64,000 nucleotides of DNA from Diphasiastrum complanatum (GCA_029204225.1 CM055106.1:45331313-45395312), one strand, 5' to 3'. Counted from the first letter of the stretch, positions 1 through 10,649 are shown. Notes: generated from the letters alone by a model not told the origin. Numbers and translations: made by a program.

Positions 1-300
1 GCCCGTGTCCGGACGCGTCAGGGGTGCGTCCGCGTCCGGACGTGTCCGGGTTTTTTTTTTTTTTTTTCTTTAAAATTTAAAAAAATATGAAAAAAAAAAT
101 GACGTCCGTACCCCGGACGCATCTGTTTTTTCTTTTTTTTTAAAAAAAAAAAAATTTGGATGCGTCCGACCCCATGTCCGGGGGTCGGACACGTCCGGAC
201 GCATCTGTTTTTTTTTTTTTAATTAAAAAAAAATTTGGACGCGTCCGACCCCACGTCCGGGGGTCGAGCGCGGTCCGGACGCGGGCAATCCGGCCCGGAC
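1..300. repeat. CpG-rich minisatellite with poly-T/poly-A spacers
   Basis: Blocks rich in the words CGTCCGGAC, GGACGCGTCC and GTCCGGGGGTCGG alternate with T-runs followed by A-runs. Two well-aligned copies lie near 157-236 and 237-290, with a more degraded copy before them; the period is roughly 80-90 bp. GGACGCGTCC is self-complementary and the T/A spacers are partly palindromic, so each unit could fold back. The array is cut by the window start. The high CpG content contrasts with the AT-rich surroundings. No coding function is proposed. Confidence 0.75.
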
Positions 301-1675
301 CCTTATCCCTGAGTCTCCGACAGATATAGGGTACAACAACAAATTAAAAACTGTTAATGAATGAGCTAAAGTGGGTAGCATTCTCAATCTGAATGGTGTA
401 AACAAGTGCAAAAATGTCAGCTCTATATATTATAAAATTTTCAAGGAATGCTCGATGTTTTTGAATGAACTCTGTTTACAGTTTGCTTAAAAAAACTTTG
501 TATGGGTAAATCACCACCATTTTATCTTTGTTCAATGTTTACATTGGTCTGATTTCGCTTTATATAAATTCTAATACTATAAATATTTGCTGTTCAGCAT
601 GGAAGTGCAAGAAGATCTTCAAAAGTTGTTATTGAGTCGTCGTGCTCCAGTTTCAATTGTAGTCACTTCTGATGTACTTTACAACTCTTGGCCTTTTCCT
701 TAACAATCTTCAAACAATATGATGTCGACAAATTCGTTGGTTAGAAGTTTTACTTGTTTCATTAATTTTCTCATGGAACTGTTCATACCCTACATATTCT
801 GTGTCAAGAACCGAAATATCAAATTCAGCAATTGAGTAAAAGCACTTCAACCTGCTACTCCATTCCATGTTCAGTATGTTATACACAGTGCTTTAAGGCA
901 AAATGCGAGTACCTCAAGAAGGTTACGAGCAGAAAATTGCATGAAATTGTTCAAGGCACCAACTTGATGGAAATACTTTCAGCACAAAGCAAAGGAACCC
1001 TTCGAAAAAACAATGCTTGTGGGCTTAGTGAATGCCTGAAATGTAGTTTCAAGATAAATGATTTACCAATGTACTTTAACATTTGAAGATAGGTTAAATA
1101 CTCCTTACAGCTTCATCCTCATGCACCCACTCAAGCCTCTAATGCAACGGCACTTGATAGAGAAATGATGCACAACTTCCATGAGCAGCCTTTAAAAACA
1201 TTTCAATTTCATTCGGACATGCCTGCCTCTGCATATTCACCAGTTCTTCTGAATGAATGCTTACTATAGAACCTGATAAGTGGTTGAAGAATAATCCAAC
1301 TGTACATGAGAATTAGAATTCGAATTTTAACGAAACTACACGAGATTGTCGCTTGTGCTTTGCGAATTTTCTGAAAATACACGAGAAACAGGATGGGGCC
1401 CACCAAGGAGTTCGAACTTCCTGTTCACCTCTAAGGCATGCCACTGAAAATTATTGAAACAATGAAGTCAACGAACACTTCATGTAAGCCACTAAATGCA
1501 GAACATCAAAATCAAAAAACACAAAATACTCCAGGAATGTACCTATTGTCTTTGAAAGCACAGAGCTATTTACATGATCAGAGAAATGAGCAAACCTCAC
1601 TTAGCTAGTTAATAAATTTCTCATGATGCATTTCAACTCAAAAACTTGGCAGGCATTGCAAGTAATGTAACACAC
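301..1675. other. Intergenic or intronic stretch, nothing recognised
   Basis: AT-rich sequence. An 84-codon open frame at 832-1086 (+) has several cysteines but matches nothing I recognise and has no codon or motif support. If the SAM exon just downstream belongs to a gene on the - strand, this stretch would be intron or 3' part of that gene; I found no convincing following exon here. Confidence 0.4.
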
Positions 1676-1868
1676 CTTTAATATTACGCAGCTCCCTGCA
1701 CAGAGTTATAAAATCACCCCACTTCATGCGGCAGCGACGAATGAACCGAAGGATTTGCTCTGTTGTAAACGTGGACAAACTATCAAGAAATTCTCCATTT
1801 ACACTGTTCTCTCGAAAGGTTTCTTTGTAGCTGCCAAGTCCAATAGCTTCAAGCCATATTCCCACATC
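1676..1868 (-). CDS. Exon encoding a plant SAM (sterile alpha motif) domain
   Basis: Read on the - strand, an acceptor (pyrimidine stretch then AG at 1870-1869) is followed by 64 codons plus one base and a GTGTG donor at 1675-1671. The peptide starts DVGIWLEAIGLGSYKETF and continues with NSVNGEFLDSL, FTTEQILRFIRRC and KWGDFITLCRELRNIK. This has the SAM layout: W-L..IGL..Y...F.E..V(N)G..L at residues 5-30, followed by two helices. The FTTEQILRFIRRC...KWGDFITLC part resembles, as I recall it, a conserved land-plant SAM-domain protein family. SAM domains mediate protein-protein or RNA contacts; the partner is unknown here. The open frame and exact splice borders suggest a functional exon of a host gene whose other exons lie outside or behind long introns. 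No further exon could be proved; it could also be a single captured or relict exon. Confidence 0.75.
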
Positions 1869-3838
1869 CTAAAGCAAAATTTGCATACATTAAGCAACCA
1901 ATAATCACCCCCTTATATGTGCAGCAACCTACAAAACTTTCGGAATTCTTTAAGCAAGCACCAAAAGATCAAAACTTTTTTGAAGATATATCTGCTCCTG
2001 GCTATTAATCAGAAGACTCAAAAAAACAGTATGCCAGGCAATTACAGGTCCAGTGTCCATGTAACAGAGTATCTGGGCATTTTATGATGGGCTCCTTTAA
2101 GCTCCCCATAATGGAAAGATCAAGTTTGGGATCTTAAGTTAATTTTTAACTCCAACTATCTAGACATTCATCGGTAAGGAGAGTTTTCTGGCTCTATGAA
2201 AACGGCATTTCATGATGTGCTCATTTCATCCTGCACCACGCAGCTTATATCATAAGATTGTCTATCCTTCCTCTCCTAAATGCATATTCTGACCCAACTC
2301 TGCTGCCCCTGCTACCTTCTATCCCAACCCACTCTCTTACCTGTCCCTCCATCTGATCCTTATGCATTACTACCTAACCCTAACACCACAAATTTGTATA
2401 TTCCAAAAACCTGTGATCTATATGTACCCTCCTATCAACGGGTGGAGCAGCTTACTGCAGAATTCTTTGCCTTAAGAGAGATATGGCCAGCATGGTACAG
2501 ATTGTACAAATTCTAGAGGTGGACAAAAATGCAATGAAAGAAAAGATTGTTGCCCTCAAGGCAGAGAAATCACCGAGAAAAACAGATCGTTGACAGCCCA
2601 GCACAAGTTGATAACACATGTATCCAAAAACTTGAGCAAATGATCACACAACACCAAGACAAAACCACTTTTATGGGCAGTGGTCGAGAAGGGCACCAAA
2701 TCTAGTGGACTAATGTCATCCGTTATCTCGGCTACCATCACCGAGGCTTAAAGAGCAAAAACTCTCAACATTAGGGTGAGAGGCATTGCAGACAACAAAA
2801 TGCCATTGTGAAAGCAACACAATCCCGTAACACTTTGGATCATCATTGTGTGGGCATGGAGAAGCTCATGGAGACAGATTGTTGTACCAAAAAGGATAAT
2901 GCCACCTTGATGACAGCTTGGTGTACCAAGAAGGATAATGCCACCTTAGAATGCTAGATTTGGCATGGGTCATGCTTCCTTAGTCGAATTGGTGAGGTTA
3001 TGTTCTAGGTGATTTATTTGGGAAGCCTCGAGTGACTTGATACCTTTGTTACACCCATTATCTTATATGCAACAAAGGCATGGTGTCCAAGTCTTATGGA
3101 TTGGGCTAGTATCTCACGTTTGCAGATTACCATCGCGTATGATACAGGCCAAGACCTTTGTCCGAGATCAAGTTTGCAATCTCACCTCTATAGCTCGACA
3201 CCATCTTTCAGCTTATCATACACATATTGAGGGTTATGACATTTCCAGATACTGAGTGAATACTCACAAGTGGCATGTATTTCCTCACCAGCTCTGATGA
3301 AATTCTCAGGCTTCTCGGCTATTGGACACACTTGGCATTTCCATTTCACATTGTTATAACAACCATCGTCAAAGCTGACCTACGAAGGACACAATCAGGC
3401 GACGACGCTTTGAAACCGCCCATCCATAGAGATACTGCCATCTCACCCCCGTGCATTGGAGCTATAGACCACCATCAAGCACGCTAAGGTCTCCCATACC
3501 AACGCACCTAGCGACAACCCTCGCACACCTCCATCTCTTGGCAAGATTATGTCCTGGCCTAACCACGTGGGAAGCGCTCTTCATTCTCCAGGTGAGAATG
3601 AATGCCTAGCTATATTCATAGTACAAGTGGGGTCATCTCCACCAACATAATCACGTCATAACCATCAGCACGCATCAGTTGCACGCACTGCCAAAGGTCA
3701 ATAACTTTGGGTTACCTCGTGCCTATAGAACATTCACACGTGGCACCCAAACGACCTGTAACTCAAGACCAACACCATGTCCCATATAACGAGACCGTCA
3801 CCTCAGGTAGGTTGTTACATTCTTATGGGTACATAACA
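1869..3838. other. Non-coding stretch; upper part probably Gypsy LTR
   Basis: No convincing gene. A 26-bp word (TGTACCAARAAGGATAATGC plus CACCTT) occurs twice, at 2883-2908 and 2922-2947, as a 39-bp-period duplication. The part next to 3838 should be LTR of the - strand chromovirus described at 3839-4040, because a polypurine tract and TGTTATGT start are present there. The far end of that LTR could not be placed, as no second copy lies in the window. Confidence 0.4.
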
Positions 3839-4040
3839 TTCCCTCCCCCTCCCCCTTTAAGAGCAGGGAGAGGGAAATTCAGTTGTAAGTAGTCTTCCCT
3901 CTCCCATGTGTCCTCATCATCTAATTTTCCTTTCCAGTGTACCAAAAATTCATAAACTATCCAATTTCTCAGCTGATGTCGACGAACGTCAACAACCTTT
4001 TCTGTTACAACCAGTACAAAGGTAGTAAGATCCTCCAACT
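3839..4040 (-). pseudogene. Chromovirus (Ty3/Gypsy) pol C-terminus: chromodomain plus polypurine tract
   Basis: On the - strand the frame reads VVDVRRHQLRNWIVYEFLVHW followed by KGKLDDEDTWE. This is a chromodomain: a V-D.R start, Y-x-F-L-V-x-W-K-G core and a (D/E)-x-T-W-E end. Chromodomains at the integrase C-terminus define the chromovirus branch of Gypsy elements and are thought to guide integration to particular chromatin. The frame then runs into a G-rich tract (+ 3839-3855 is its pyrimidine complement), the expected polypurine primer for plus-strand DNA synthesis, directly followed by TGTTATGTACC on the - strand, a credible 3' LTR start. The rest of integrase is not recognisable upstream (4041-4340), so this is a truncated remnant. 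Confidence 0.8.
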
Positions 4041-4339
4041 AAACTAGTTCACCTTCCAAAATGAGGTTATCCCTTCTACTAAGTCGTTCTTTCAAACGGC
4101 TTACGTGGAATACAGGAAGCTATTGAGGACAAGAGAACTCATTGATGAGTGAAACTCTGTGGAGAATGAGCTTCAACCTATTAAAAAGGCATGGTCTACG
4201 TATATTCTTGAACGGATTATAGGTCTTGTCACTTGTGGACAATGGAATTTGAAAACATAATATTTCTGATTCGTTTATCATCCATTTTTTATTCAAAGTT
4301 TCAATGCTTTCCAATCTCCATTTAATATTCATGCTTTTA

Positions 4340-4565
4340 CTATAAATTCTATTCTAGGTTTGGATACATGATCATATTAGATGGTTTAACGGATACTAGA
4401 AGATGCCACATTGTCAATATATCCGTGTCTTGTTGCATGGGAACCATGTTTTTGAGATCGATTGACACCTCCGCACCAGGTTTGGTGCTAGATGGCCATA
4501 AATTGTTTGAGTATATCGGACAGGCCATTGAGGATGTCGAGAACCAGAACGTTGTCCAAGTATAA
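4340..4565 (+). pseudogene. hAT-type transposase-like fragment (DUF659 domain)
   Basis: The + frame reads ILDGLTDTRRCHIVNISVSC, then GTMFLRSIDTSAPG and EYIGQAIEDVENQNVVQV before a stop. This is the DUF659 pattern seen in plant hAT-related transposases: DGWTD..R..I.NF followed by GT.FL.S.D.S and V(E/G)..NVVQV. DUF659 covers part of the transposase N-terminal/RNase-H-like region. The normal W of DGWTD is L here. No BED finger and no C-terminal hATC dimerisation domain are seen nearby. TCTATTCTAG just before the frame could be an acceptor and CCAAGTATAA at the end a donor, so it may be a relict exon. It is most likely a dead fragment. Confidence 0.8.
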
Positions 4566-4845
4566 AGTTTAAACAATTCACTAAACTAATATGAAGTTAG
4601 AGCTTGAGCGTAATGCTTACTGCTTGAAAGTTGAAAGTTGAGTCTTGCAAAGTTACTAATCAAGTGACTAGTCACTCATCACTCATTACTTGAAAGTTGA
4701 CACTTGTCAAGAGTCTAGACTCTAAATTCTAATTCCTAAACTTAATTCGTGTCTTAACATTTGAAAATCAGCTTGAATTGATTGTATAGGTTGTCACTGA
4801 CACATGTAAATGAGAAGTATCCTTGGATTTTTTGGACACCATGTG

Positions 4846-5246
4846 TGTTGGAAATTAATGTTTATTTGCATCCCTAATGTTGGTTTGTGCTTGCCTGCTA
4901 TTATAGGGGCCAATTCTATTTTTAGTAAATCCTAAAGTCAAATTAGTTAGTCATGCATGCAGGTGGGCACATTGATAGAAGTATAGAACTTGGTTTTATT
5001 ACTTAGCAATTCAATAAGGGTCTTTAGATAGCAATGAAAGCAATCAGCTTTTTGGCTTTTAACTTTTGTTTAGCACTAGAGAAAGTATATAAGAGAGCCT
5101 GGCACCCCACCTCAAGTCATTCCATTGTATAGAGTTTTGCTCATTCCTCTATAATCTGAGTTCTTTTTAATCTCTATGCTGATCGTGATTTGTGTGTGAG
5201 TGCTAATAAGATTAGTTATCTAGAATTTGTGTATCAAATTCTAACA
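4846..5246 (+). mobile_element. 5' LTR (LTR A) of a Copia element
   Basis: The 401-bp stretch starts TGTTGGAAATTAATG and ends CAAATTCTAACA, giving the canonical TG...CA ends, and is followed at once by a primer-binding site. A TATATAAGAG box lies near 5086-5095, about 160 bp before the end, as expected for an LTR promoter. No second copy of this LTR occurs in the window. The start TGTTGGAAATTAA is shared with the large Copia element at 29.8-36.9 kb, which also reads TGTTGGAAATTAA on its own strand. Confidence 0.75.
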
Positions 5247-5259
5247 TGGTATCAAAGCC
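5247..5259 (+). other. Primer-binding site of Copia element A
   Basis: TGGTATCAAAGCC matches the 3' end complement of initiator methionine tRNA (consensus TGGTATCAGAGC), the usual primer of plant Copia reverse transcription. It directly follows LTR A. A short GA repeat and about 550 bp of leader separate it from the gag start. Confidence 0.8.
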
Positions 5260-5813
5260 AGCTCGAGAGAGAGAGAGAGAGATTGTTTGCAAGGTTGCAA
5301 CCAGATTTTTGAAGGAGCTGAAGCTGCATGTGGAGTCGACATTGTTAGGAGAACAACGGGAGTCGTCTAGGAGAAGATTGGATTGTCGAAGAGAAGAACT
5401 GAAAATCAGTTCACTGACCTGATACAGACCTGTTCTGTGCAGATCTGTCTGCTCGAAATCTCATCGCTGAGTTGAATCGCAGATCTGAGAACCTGCAGAT
5501 CTGATCACTATCCACAAGAACTATTTTATGCCTACAAATCGTTGGAAATCTGATTGCTGGAATCAGATCTTTGTCTGCTGTTCACTGGCTGTCTGCTTGT
5601 AGATCGTTGCTGCTGCTGGATCGACGAATTTGCAAACTGATTGATCACTGCAGAATCAGACCTGAATACTAGTTGTTTGCAGACTGTTCGCTGACCTGAA
5701 ACTGTTAGCTGGAAATGGAGTGACCTGAACCTGTTTGATTGCTGGATCACTGACCTTTAGATTTGCTACGTTAAAAATCAGGTTGTTGGAAGTTGCTACA
5801 GATCAATACTATA

Positions 5814-5937
5814 ATGGTAGGGTTGAATGATGTTTTGTTGCCGGAGTCTAGCAAGCTAGATGGTACAAACTACAGCATATGGATGTTCAAGGTGCAGAAT
5901 ATTCTCCAGGTTCGAGAATATAGAGGCATAGTACACG
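5814..5937 (+). pseudogene. Copia gag N-terminus, truncated by an internal deletion
   Basis: From ATG at 5814 the frame reads MVGLNDVLLPESSKLDGTNY then SIWMFKVQNILQ. The L-D-G-x-N-Y-x-x-W-x-x-(R/K)-(M/V) motif is the standard start of plant Copia Gag, the RNA-packaging capsid protein. After about 40 codons the similarity stops at a junction near 5937 and reverse transcriptase C-terminal sequence follows directly. The rest of gag, protease, integrase and the first half of reverse transcriptase are absent. Confidence 0.8.
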
Positions 5938-6905
5938 AGGATTGACACATACTTCGAAGAGCTTGGGTTCCAGAGGAGTAGTTCGGAGGTTACACTTTAC
6001 GTTTTGATCGTGGAGTCATATTGTGATTGTAGTGATCTATGTCGATGACCTTGTTATCACAAGTTCGGATCATGGTGTGATTCAGAATCAAGAAAGATCT
6101 CTCATTAGAGTTCAATATGAAAAATCTGGGCTCACTACGATACTTTCTTGGAATTGAGGTTAGTAGCACATGGGCTATTTATTTCTCAATCTAAGTATGC
6201 TCATGAACTTCTTGAAAAGTTTAATATGTCAGAGTGCAAGTCTATTTCTACACCATATGATAGTGGATGTAAGCTTACTAAAACTGAGGAGGATCGGAAT
6301 GTAGATGAGACATTATATAGAAAGCTACTAAAAGACCAGATATTGCATATGCTGTGAGTATGGTTAGTCAGTTTATGGCTAAGCCTAAGCAGATTCATTG
6401 GAGAGTTGCTAAACAGATACTCATATATATCCAGGGTACATTGAGATTTGGTATTCTCTATGAGAGACAGGATGATTTGAAATTACAGGGCTATGTAGAT
6501 GTTGATTGGGCTGGAGATGCGGAAGACTGAAGATCTACTACATGTCTTGGTTTTGGTGCTATCTCTTGGAGTTCAAAGAAGCAGCATACTATATCTACAG
6601 AGGCAGAATACTGAGCTACTACGAGTGCGGCAAGTGAAGCAATATGGTTATGAAGGATTCTACATGATCTACATATGGTACAAGGTTCACCTACGGTACT
6701 TCAGTGTGACAATCAGAGTTGTATTAAATTGGCAAAAACTCCAGTTTTTCACATCAGGACAAAGCATATTGAAGTACAACAACACTTCATCAGAGAGAAA
6801 TTTTAAAGTGGTGAAGTGGAGCCAATCTATTGCCCTACGGAAGAGCAAGTTGCGGATATCTTTACCAAAGGACTAGGCAAAGAAAAATTTCCGAAGTCAA
6901 AGTAA
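5938..6905 (+). pseudogene. Copia reverse transcriptase C-terminus and RNase H, frameshifted
   Basis: Just after the gag junction the DNA encodes RIDTYFEELGFQRSSSEVTLYV, the region before the catalytic loop, then VIYVDDLVITSSD with the YVDD motif intact. Further on, ISQSKYAHELLEKFNMSECK is the RT connection, FMAKPKQIHWR and QGYVDVDWAGD lead into RNase H, and the end reads [17 protein letters not shown]. The pieces are in different frames, so no full protein can be made. RNase H would normally remove the RNA strand of the replication hybrid. The fragment ends about 65 bp before LTR B, which is the normal spacing to a 3' LTR. Confidence 0.85.
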
Positions 6906-6969
6906 ACATATTTTACCCCTTTTGGCTAAGCACTAATTATGTTGTAAGTTGTACATAACTCATGGGGCA

Positions 6970-7278
6970 TGTTATTAATTAAATACAGAAGACCCCCTTT
7001 TATAAGTTAAGTAAATTAGTGCAAGTGGCCCACTTGGCCAAGTAGCTCACTCATATGGTTGACACCTAGGACTTTCCATGCATGTAATTGAAATGCTTAC
7101 CTCACAAGGGATTTGGAGGACCCACGCCCTCCTCTCTCTTTCTCTAGCAATTCATTTTCTCTTCTAACTTTTGGTGTTGTGAGGTGCTTATGCAATTCTC
7201 CTTGTATATGATGTTTTCCATAGCTAAGTTTCTCAAGCTTTCTTGGTTGATTTAGTATTGAAGTCTTGCAATTCATCA
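6970..7278 (+). mobile_element. LTR B, between a Copia 3' end and a new primer-binding site
   Basis: The 309-bp stretch runs from TGTTATTAATTAAAT to TTGCAATTCATCA (TG...CA) and is followed at once by TGGTATTAGAGCAGG, a tRNA-Met-like primer-binding site. It also sits where the 3' LTR of the preceding RT-RNase H fragment should be. It is unlike LTR A. The simplest reading is an LTR shared between an upstream and a downstream element body after recombination between copies. The downstream body is not recognisable as coding. Confidence 0.6.
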
Positions 7279-7293
7279 TGGTATTAGAGCAGG
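7279..7293 (+). other. Primer-binding site following LTR B
   Basis: TGGTATTAGAGCAGG differs by one base from the common plant form TGGTATCAGAGCAGG, complementary to initiator methionine tRNA. Its position immediately after LTR B marks that LTR as a 5' LTR for whatever followed. Confidence 0.7.
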
Positions 7294-8276
7294 TTGTCTA
7301 GCCTGTGAGTCTGTGAGTGAGAGAAACTTCAGTGCTCAGATTCTTGTGAAGATTCTCATCTTCCACAAGCACCTCAATCTTGTAGGAGGGTGTACTTTTG
7401 ATCTACAAGAGTCAGATCAGGTTGAGTCTTGCACTGTTGGAGAGCTGTTGGCAAGGAGAGTGGGATGATCCAAAAACTTTCTAATTTTGGCTGAGTTTTG
7501 GGGAGTCTTTTTGGAGGTGCTTACACAACAGTAGGGCACACTTTCAATAGGGGCTTCTGGTTTCTGTTCCAGTGGGGCCTAGTGCTTGTGCTAGTAAGGC
7601 CATACTAAGTGGCAAAGTCAAAAGCAGGAGCTGAAGGGTTGCCTTGAAGTGGCTACATACCCTAGTTTGGTTGCTGGAAGTGATTTCTTTTCTGATTTCT
7701 TTCAGGTTGAGCTTCTGTTTTTTGAGCACAGATTATAGCATGGCTAGTGTCATGCCACGATTGTGTGCATACGGTCATAATTAATGGTTGGAGGCCTAAA
7801 CTCATGATGGTGGATTTATTATGGGTCTATCAGTTAGTCATAGGGGAACTGGATGATGTGGCCCAAATAGGCTGCATAGGTGTCCAATGAGGTGTCACAA
7901 TGAACTACTAGTGGTGTATGGGTATAAGTATACCCATTGGGCTCTCACTAGTGTATGCTTGATTGTGTGATTAGTAGCTACATGTTGTTGGTGTGCTTCC
8001 TCCTTTCCTTGTGAAGATTGATCCATAGCTTGGGGGCTAGATCCGTAAGATCTAGGTTTGGTTGGGTTGGGTTGGTTTGTCCACCATCCGTTTCCCTTGT
8101 ATTGCTTGTTATTGGCTTGCTTAGTATTGAATCCTTCTCTTAGGACTTTATGTAAACCTATGATAGCACCGTTGTTGCCTCAAGGAAAAGCATGCACGGC
8201 CAAACAGCCCAGAAGCCTAAGATGGAAAAGACTAAGAATAACAAACGAAAGAAACTGTTTTTTGATGAGCTAGAAG
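7294..8276. other. Probable retroelement leader, no coding region seen
   Basis: Sequence following the LTR B primer site. Short open frames on both strands carry no recognisable motif. It may be the untranslated leader and decayed gag of the LTR B element, possibly joined to the Gypsy piece that follows. Confidence 0.4.
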
Positions 8277-8780
8277 TTGTGGCGTTCCAACACGGTAAGA
8301 AGAAGAAGAAGAAGAAGAAGAGAAGAAGCCAGTGGTGAAAGGCAAGGCATGACGATGGATTTACCCGTAGGTAAATTGAAAGTCGATTTATTAGATGGTT
8401 GTGAATGTACTTGTGATTTCAGTACACTTTCTTTCAAGCCTAATCGATTGTTTCACGTGAGAGGCAATATTTTAGGGAAAGATGTAGATGTACTGTTAGA
8501 TTCTGGAAGTACTCAACTTTTTGAATGCTCGGCTTGTGCAAAAGCTTCGGGTGCCCACCACGGCCAGTGATCACCGATACGTGGTCCATCTTGCCTCAAG
8601 GTCAGATCAGACATGGAGGGTTGGGATGTGAAAGTCCCAAATTTGGTGCTTCAGATGCAAGATAATGTTGAGCGACTCGACTTCCACGTTATGAATCTTG
8701 ATAGAACTGATGTAATCCTAGGTTATGAATGGTTTTTTGATAAATCAGATTCATTAAAAATAACATACTTTGGTATTTAA
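8277..8780 (+). pseudogene. Gypsy gag-protease fragment (retropepsin)
   Basis: The frame reads RLFHVRGNILGKDVDVLLDS then GSTQLFECSACAKA. DSGST is the active-site D-S/T-G of a retroviral-type aspartic protease (RVP_2 group), which cleaves Gag-Pol. After a frame break near 8570 it continues with ERLDFHVMNLDRTDVILGYE then WF, matching the L-G-x-(E/D)-W-L motif that closes this protease fold. Upstream is an arginine tract encoded by a GAA/GAG-type triplet run at 8297-8322. Reverse transcriptase does not follow; the sequence changes after about 8780. The fragment is dead. Confidence 0.8.
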
Positions 8781-9411
8781 GGACAAGTTTGATAAGATAG
8801 TCTCTATTTCTGGAGAGACTGATGTACTCCCATCACCAATGATTTCCTCGACAAAAGTACATAGTACATATATATTACAGTCCACATATGACAAAAAGCT
8901 AGATATGTATTGTGTAAGTAGTAAGTACTAAGTGAATTATATCTTATCAGAAGCTCAAAAAGATGCACAACACTGAAGTTTGAACACGTATTGCAGGTAT
9001 CTATTCATAAGTCCTAACTCCTGCCTCGTTGCTCAGTGCTCAAGACTGTTAGAACTTAGAAGTTACTAGTCCCCCCAAAAAGGGGAAAAAAAAGGGTTGA
9101 ACTGTTTCCCAAATCAAACCGAGCTAGCAGATTCGAATTGGTTCAAATCGGTTCAAATTGGGTGATTTAAATCGGCTGGTAACCTTGCTATAAGTTTATG
9201 GATAGACTAGAAGAGCAGCTTCACTCTTGCACGGTCAACAATGTTGACCTGTATGTGTTATAAGCCTATTATCTATAAGTGATAAGCAATGAGCATGATC
9301 CATTCTAATTGTCGATTTCCAAATAAGCATGCTACATGATGTATCAAGACTCAAGTATTCATTTGAAATTTTGACTTATGCGATTTTCAGACTTGAGGAG
9401 ATTAGGGCCCT
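8781..9411. other. Non-coding spacer between Gypsy fragments
   Basis: AT-rich with several short related words (GGTTCAAATCGGTTCAAATTG near 9141-9161). No gene, tRNA or mobile-element end could be supported. It may be an unrelated insertion between the two Gypsy pieces. Confidence 0.35.
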
Positions 9412-10649
9412 TTGCCATCCATGAAGTCTGAGCTAGCCCATCTTATTCGTGATTGTCCTTTTTGTGCCTGTAATAAATACTCCTGTGCTAAGTCCGCTGG
9501 TTTGCTCCAGAGTTGGCCCATTCCTCATCGCCAGTGGACAGATATTTCTATGGACTTTATCCTTGGTCTTCCTCATACCCGCCGTGGTCATGACTCTTGT
9601 ATGGTGGTGGTAGATCGGTTCTCGAAACAGGCACACTTTATACCGGTCGTAGTACTATTACAGCTGAGCAGTGCACACGTCTTTTTCTATCAGATATTTT
9701 CGCTTGCATGGTATGCCATGTACTATCCTATTTGATCGGGATAGTAAGTTTACATCTACGTTCTGGACAGAGCTTATGCGTATTTTGGATGTACAGCTTC
9801 TGATGGGTACTGCTTATCATTCTACTGCTGATGGGCAGACTGAGGTCCTTAATCGGATCCTTGAGGATTACCTTCGACATTTTGTTTCTCCTTCCGGGAA
9901 GGATTGGGACCAACATTTATGTTTCGCAGAGTATAGCTATAATAGCTCTGTTAGTACCAGCATTGGAGTTTCATCTTTCTTATTGGCTCATGGGTATGCT
10001 CCACTTTTGCCAGGGGTGCCTCTTCCTCCTGATGATACACCAGGTACCATTGCTTCTTTTTTATCCGGTGCTCGTGAGCTTATTGCTAGGACTACTACTC
10101 ACTTACAGCATGTTCAGCAATGCTATCAGACTTCTGTTGATCGTCATCGCCGTCGTTGAGTTTCAGGTTGGTGATATGGTTTACCTCCGGTTACGCTTTG
10201 CACGTCATCACTTTGTTCAGGGTCACGCTTCTACTGAGAAGCTTGCACCACGCTATTATGGGCCTTCCTGTATCTTGGATCGCCTCAGCCCTGTTACATA
10301 CCGGTTACAGTTGCCTGATTCTACACGAGCTTGTGATATCTTTCATGTTAGCCTGTTACGAGCTGCCATTGAGGATGATGCTCCTCGCGATCTCACATTT
10401 CCTACAGAGCCAGAGCTGTTCCCTTTTTTGCCAGCCGCCATCCATCAGGTTCGCCTTCAGTACAATCGACGTCACAGGCAGGTTCAGTTTTTAGTACAGT
10501 GGGATGGTCGTCCTCTTGAGGAGGCCACTAGGGAGCCTATTGATTTGTTTTATCATACACCATTATTGGCAGATCAGGCTCAAGCCCTCATGGCTTTAGT
10601 TCTCTCCTCTACTACAGATGTCATTGTAGATGTTCCCTATGCTTCATGA
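9412..10649 (+). pseudogene. Chromovirus integrase and chromodomain-like C-terminus, broken by frameshifts
   Basis: The first part (to about 9660) reads RDCPFCACNKYSCAKSAGLL then WTDISMDFILGLP, i.e. the end of the HHCC zinc module and the first catalytic Asp. After a frame change near 9660, FDRDSKFTSTFWTEL (second Asp), TAYHSTADGQTEVLNRILED (catalytic Glu) and a long helical stretch follow. After a second frame break near 10155, FQVGDMVYLRLR, KLAPRYYGPSCIL and FHVSLLR form the GPY/F module, then QVRLQYNRRHRQVQFLVQWD looks like a chromodomain remnant. Integrase inserts the cDNA into the chromosome. The D, D, E residues survive, but at least two frame breaks make the gene inactive. The composition is less AT-rich than the neighbourhood. 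Confidence 0.9.

Noticed and set aside
1385-1440. GGAGTTCGAACTTCC as a tRNA B box
   Set aside because: The palindrome GTTCGAAC is present but no A box or cloverleaf can be built around it.
4600-4760. TTGAAAGTTGA/ACTTGTCAAG words as hAT terminal repeats
   Set aside because: No inverted partner and no 8-bp target duplication could be found near the DUF659 fragment.
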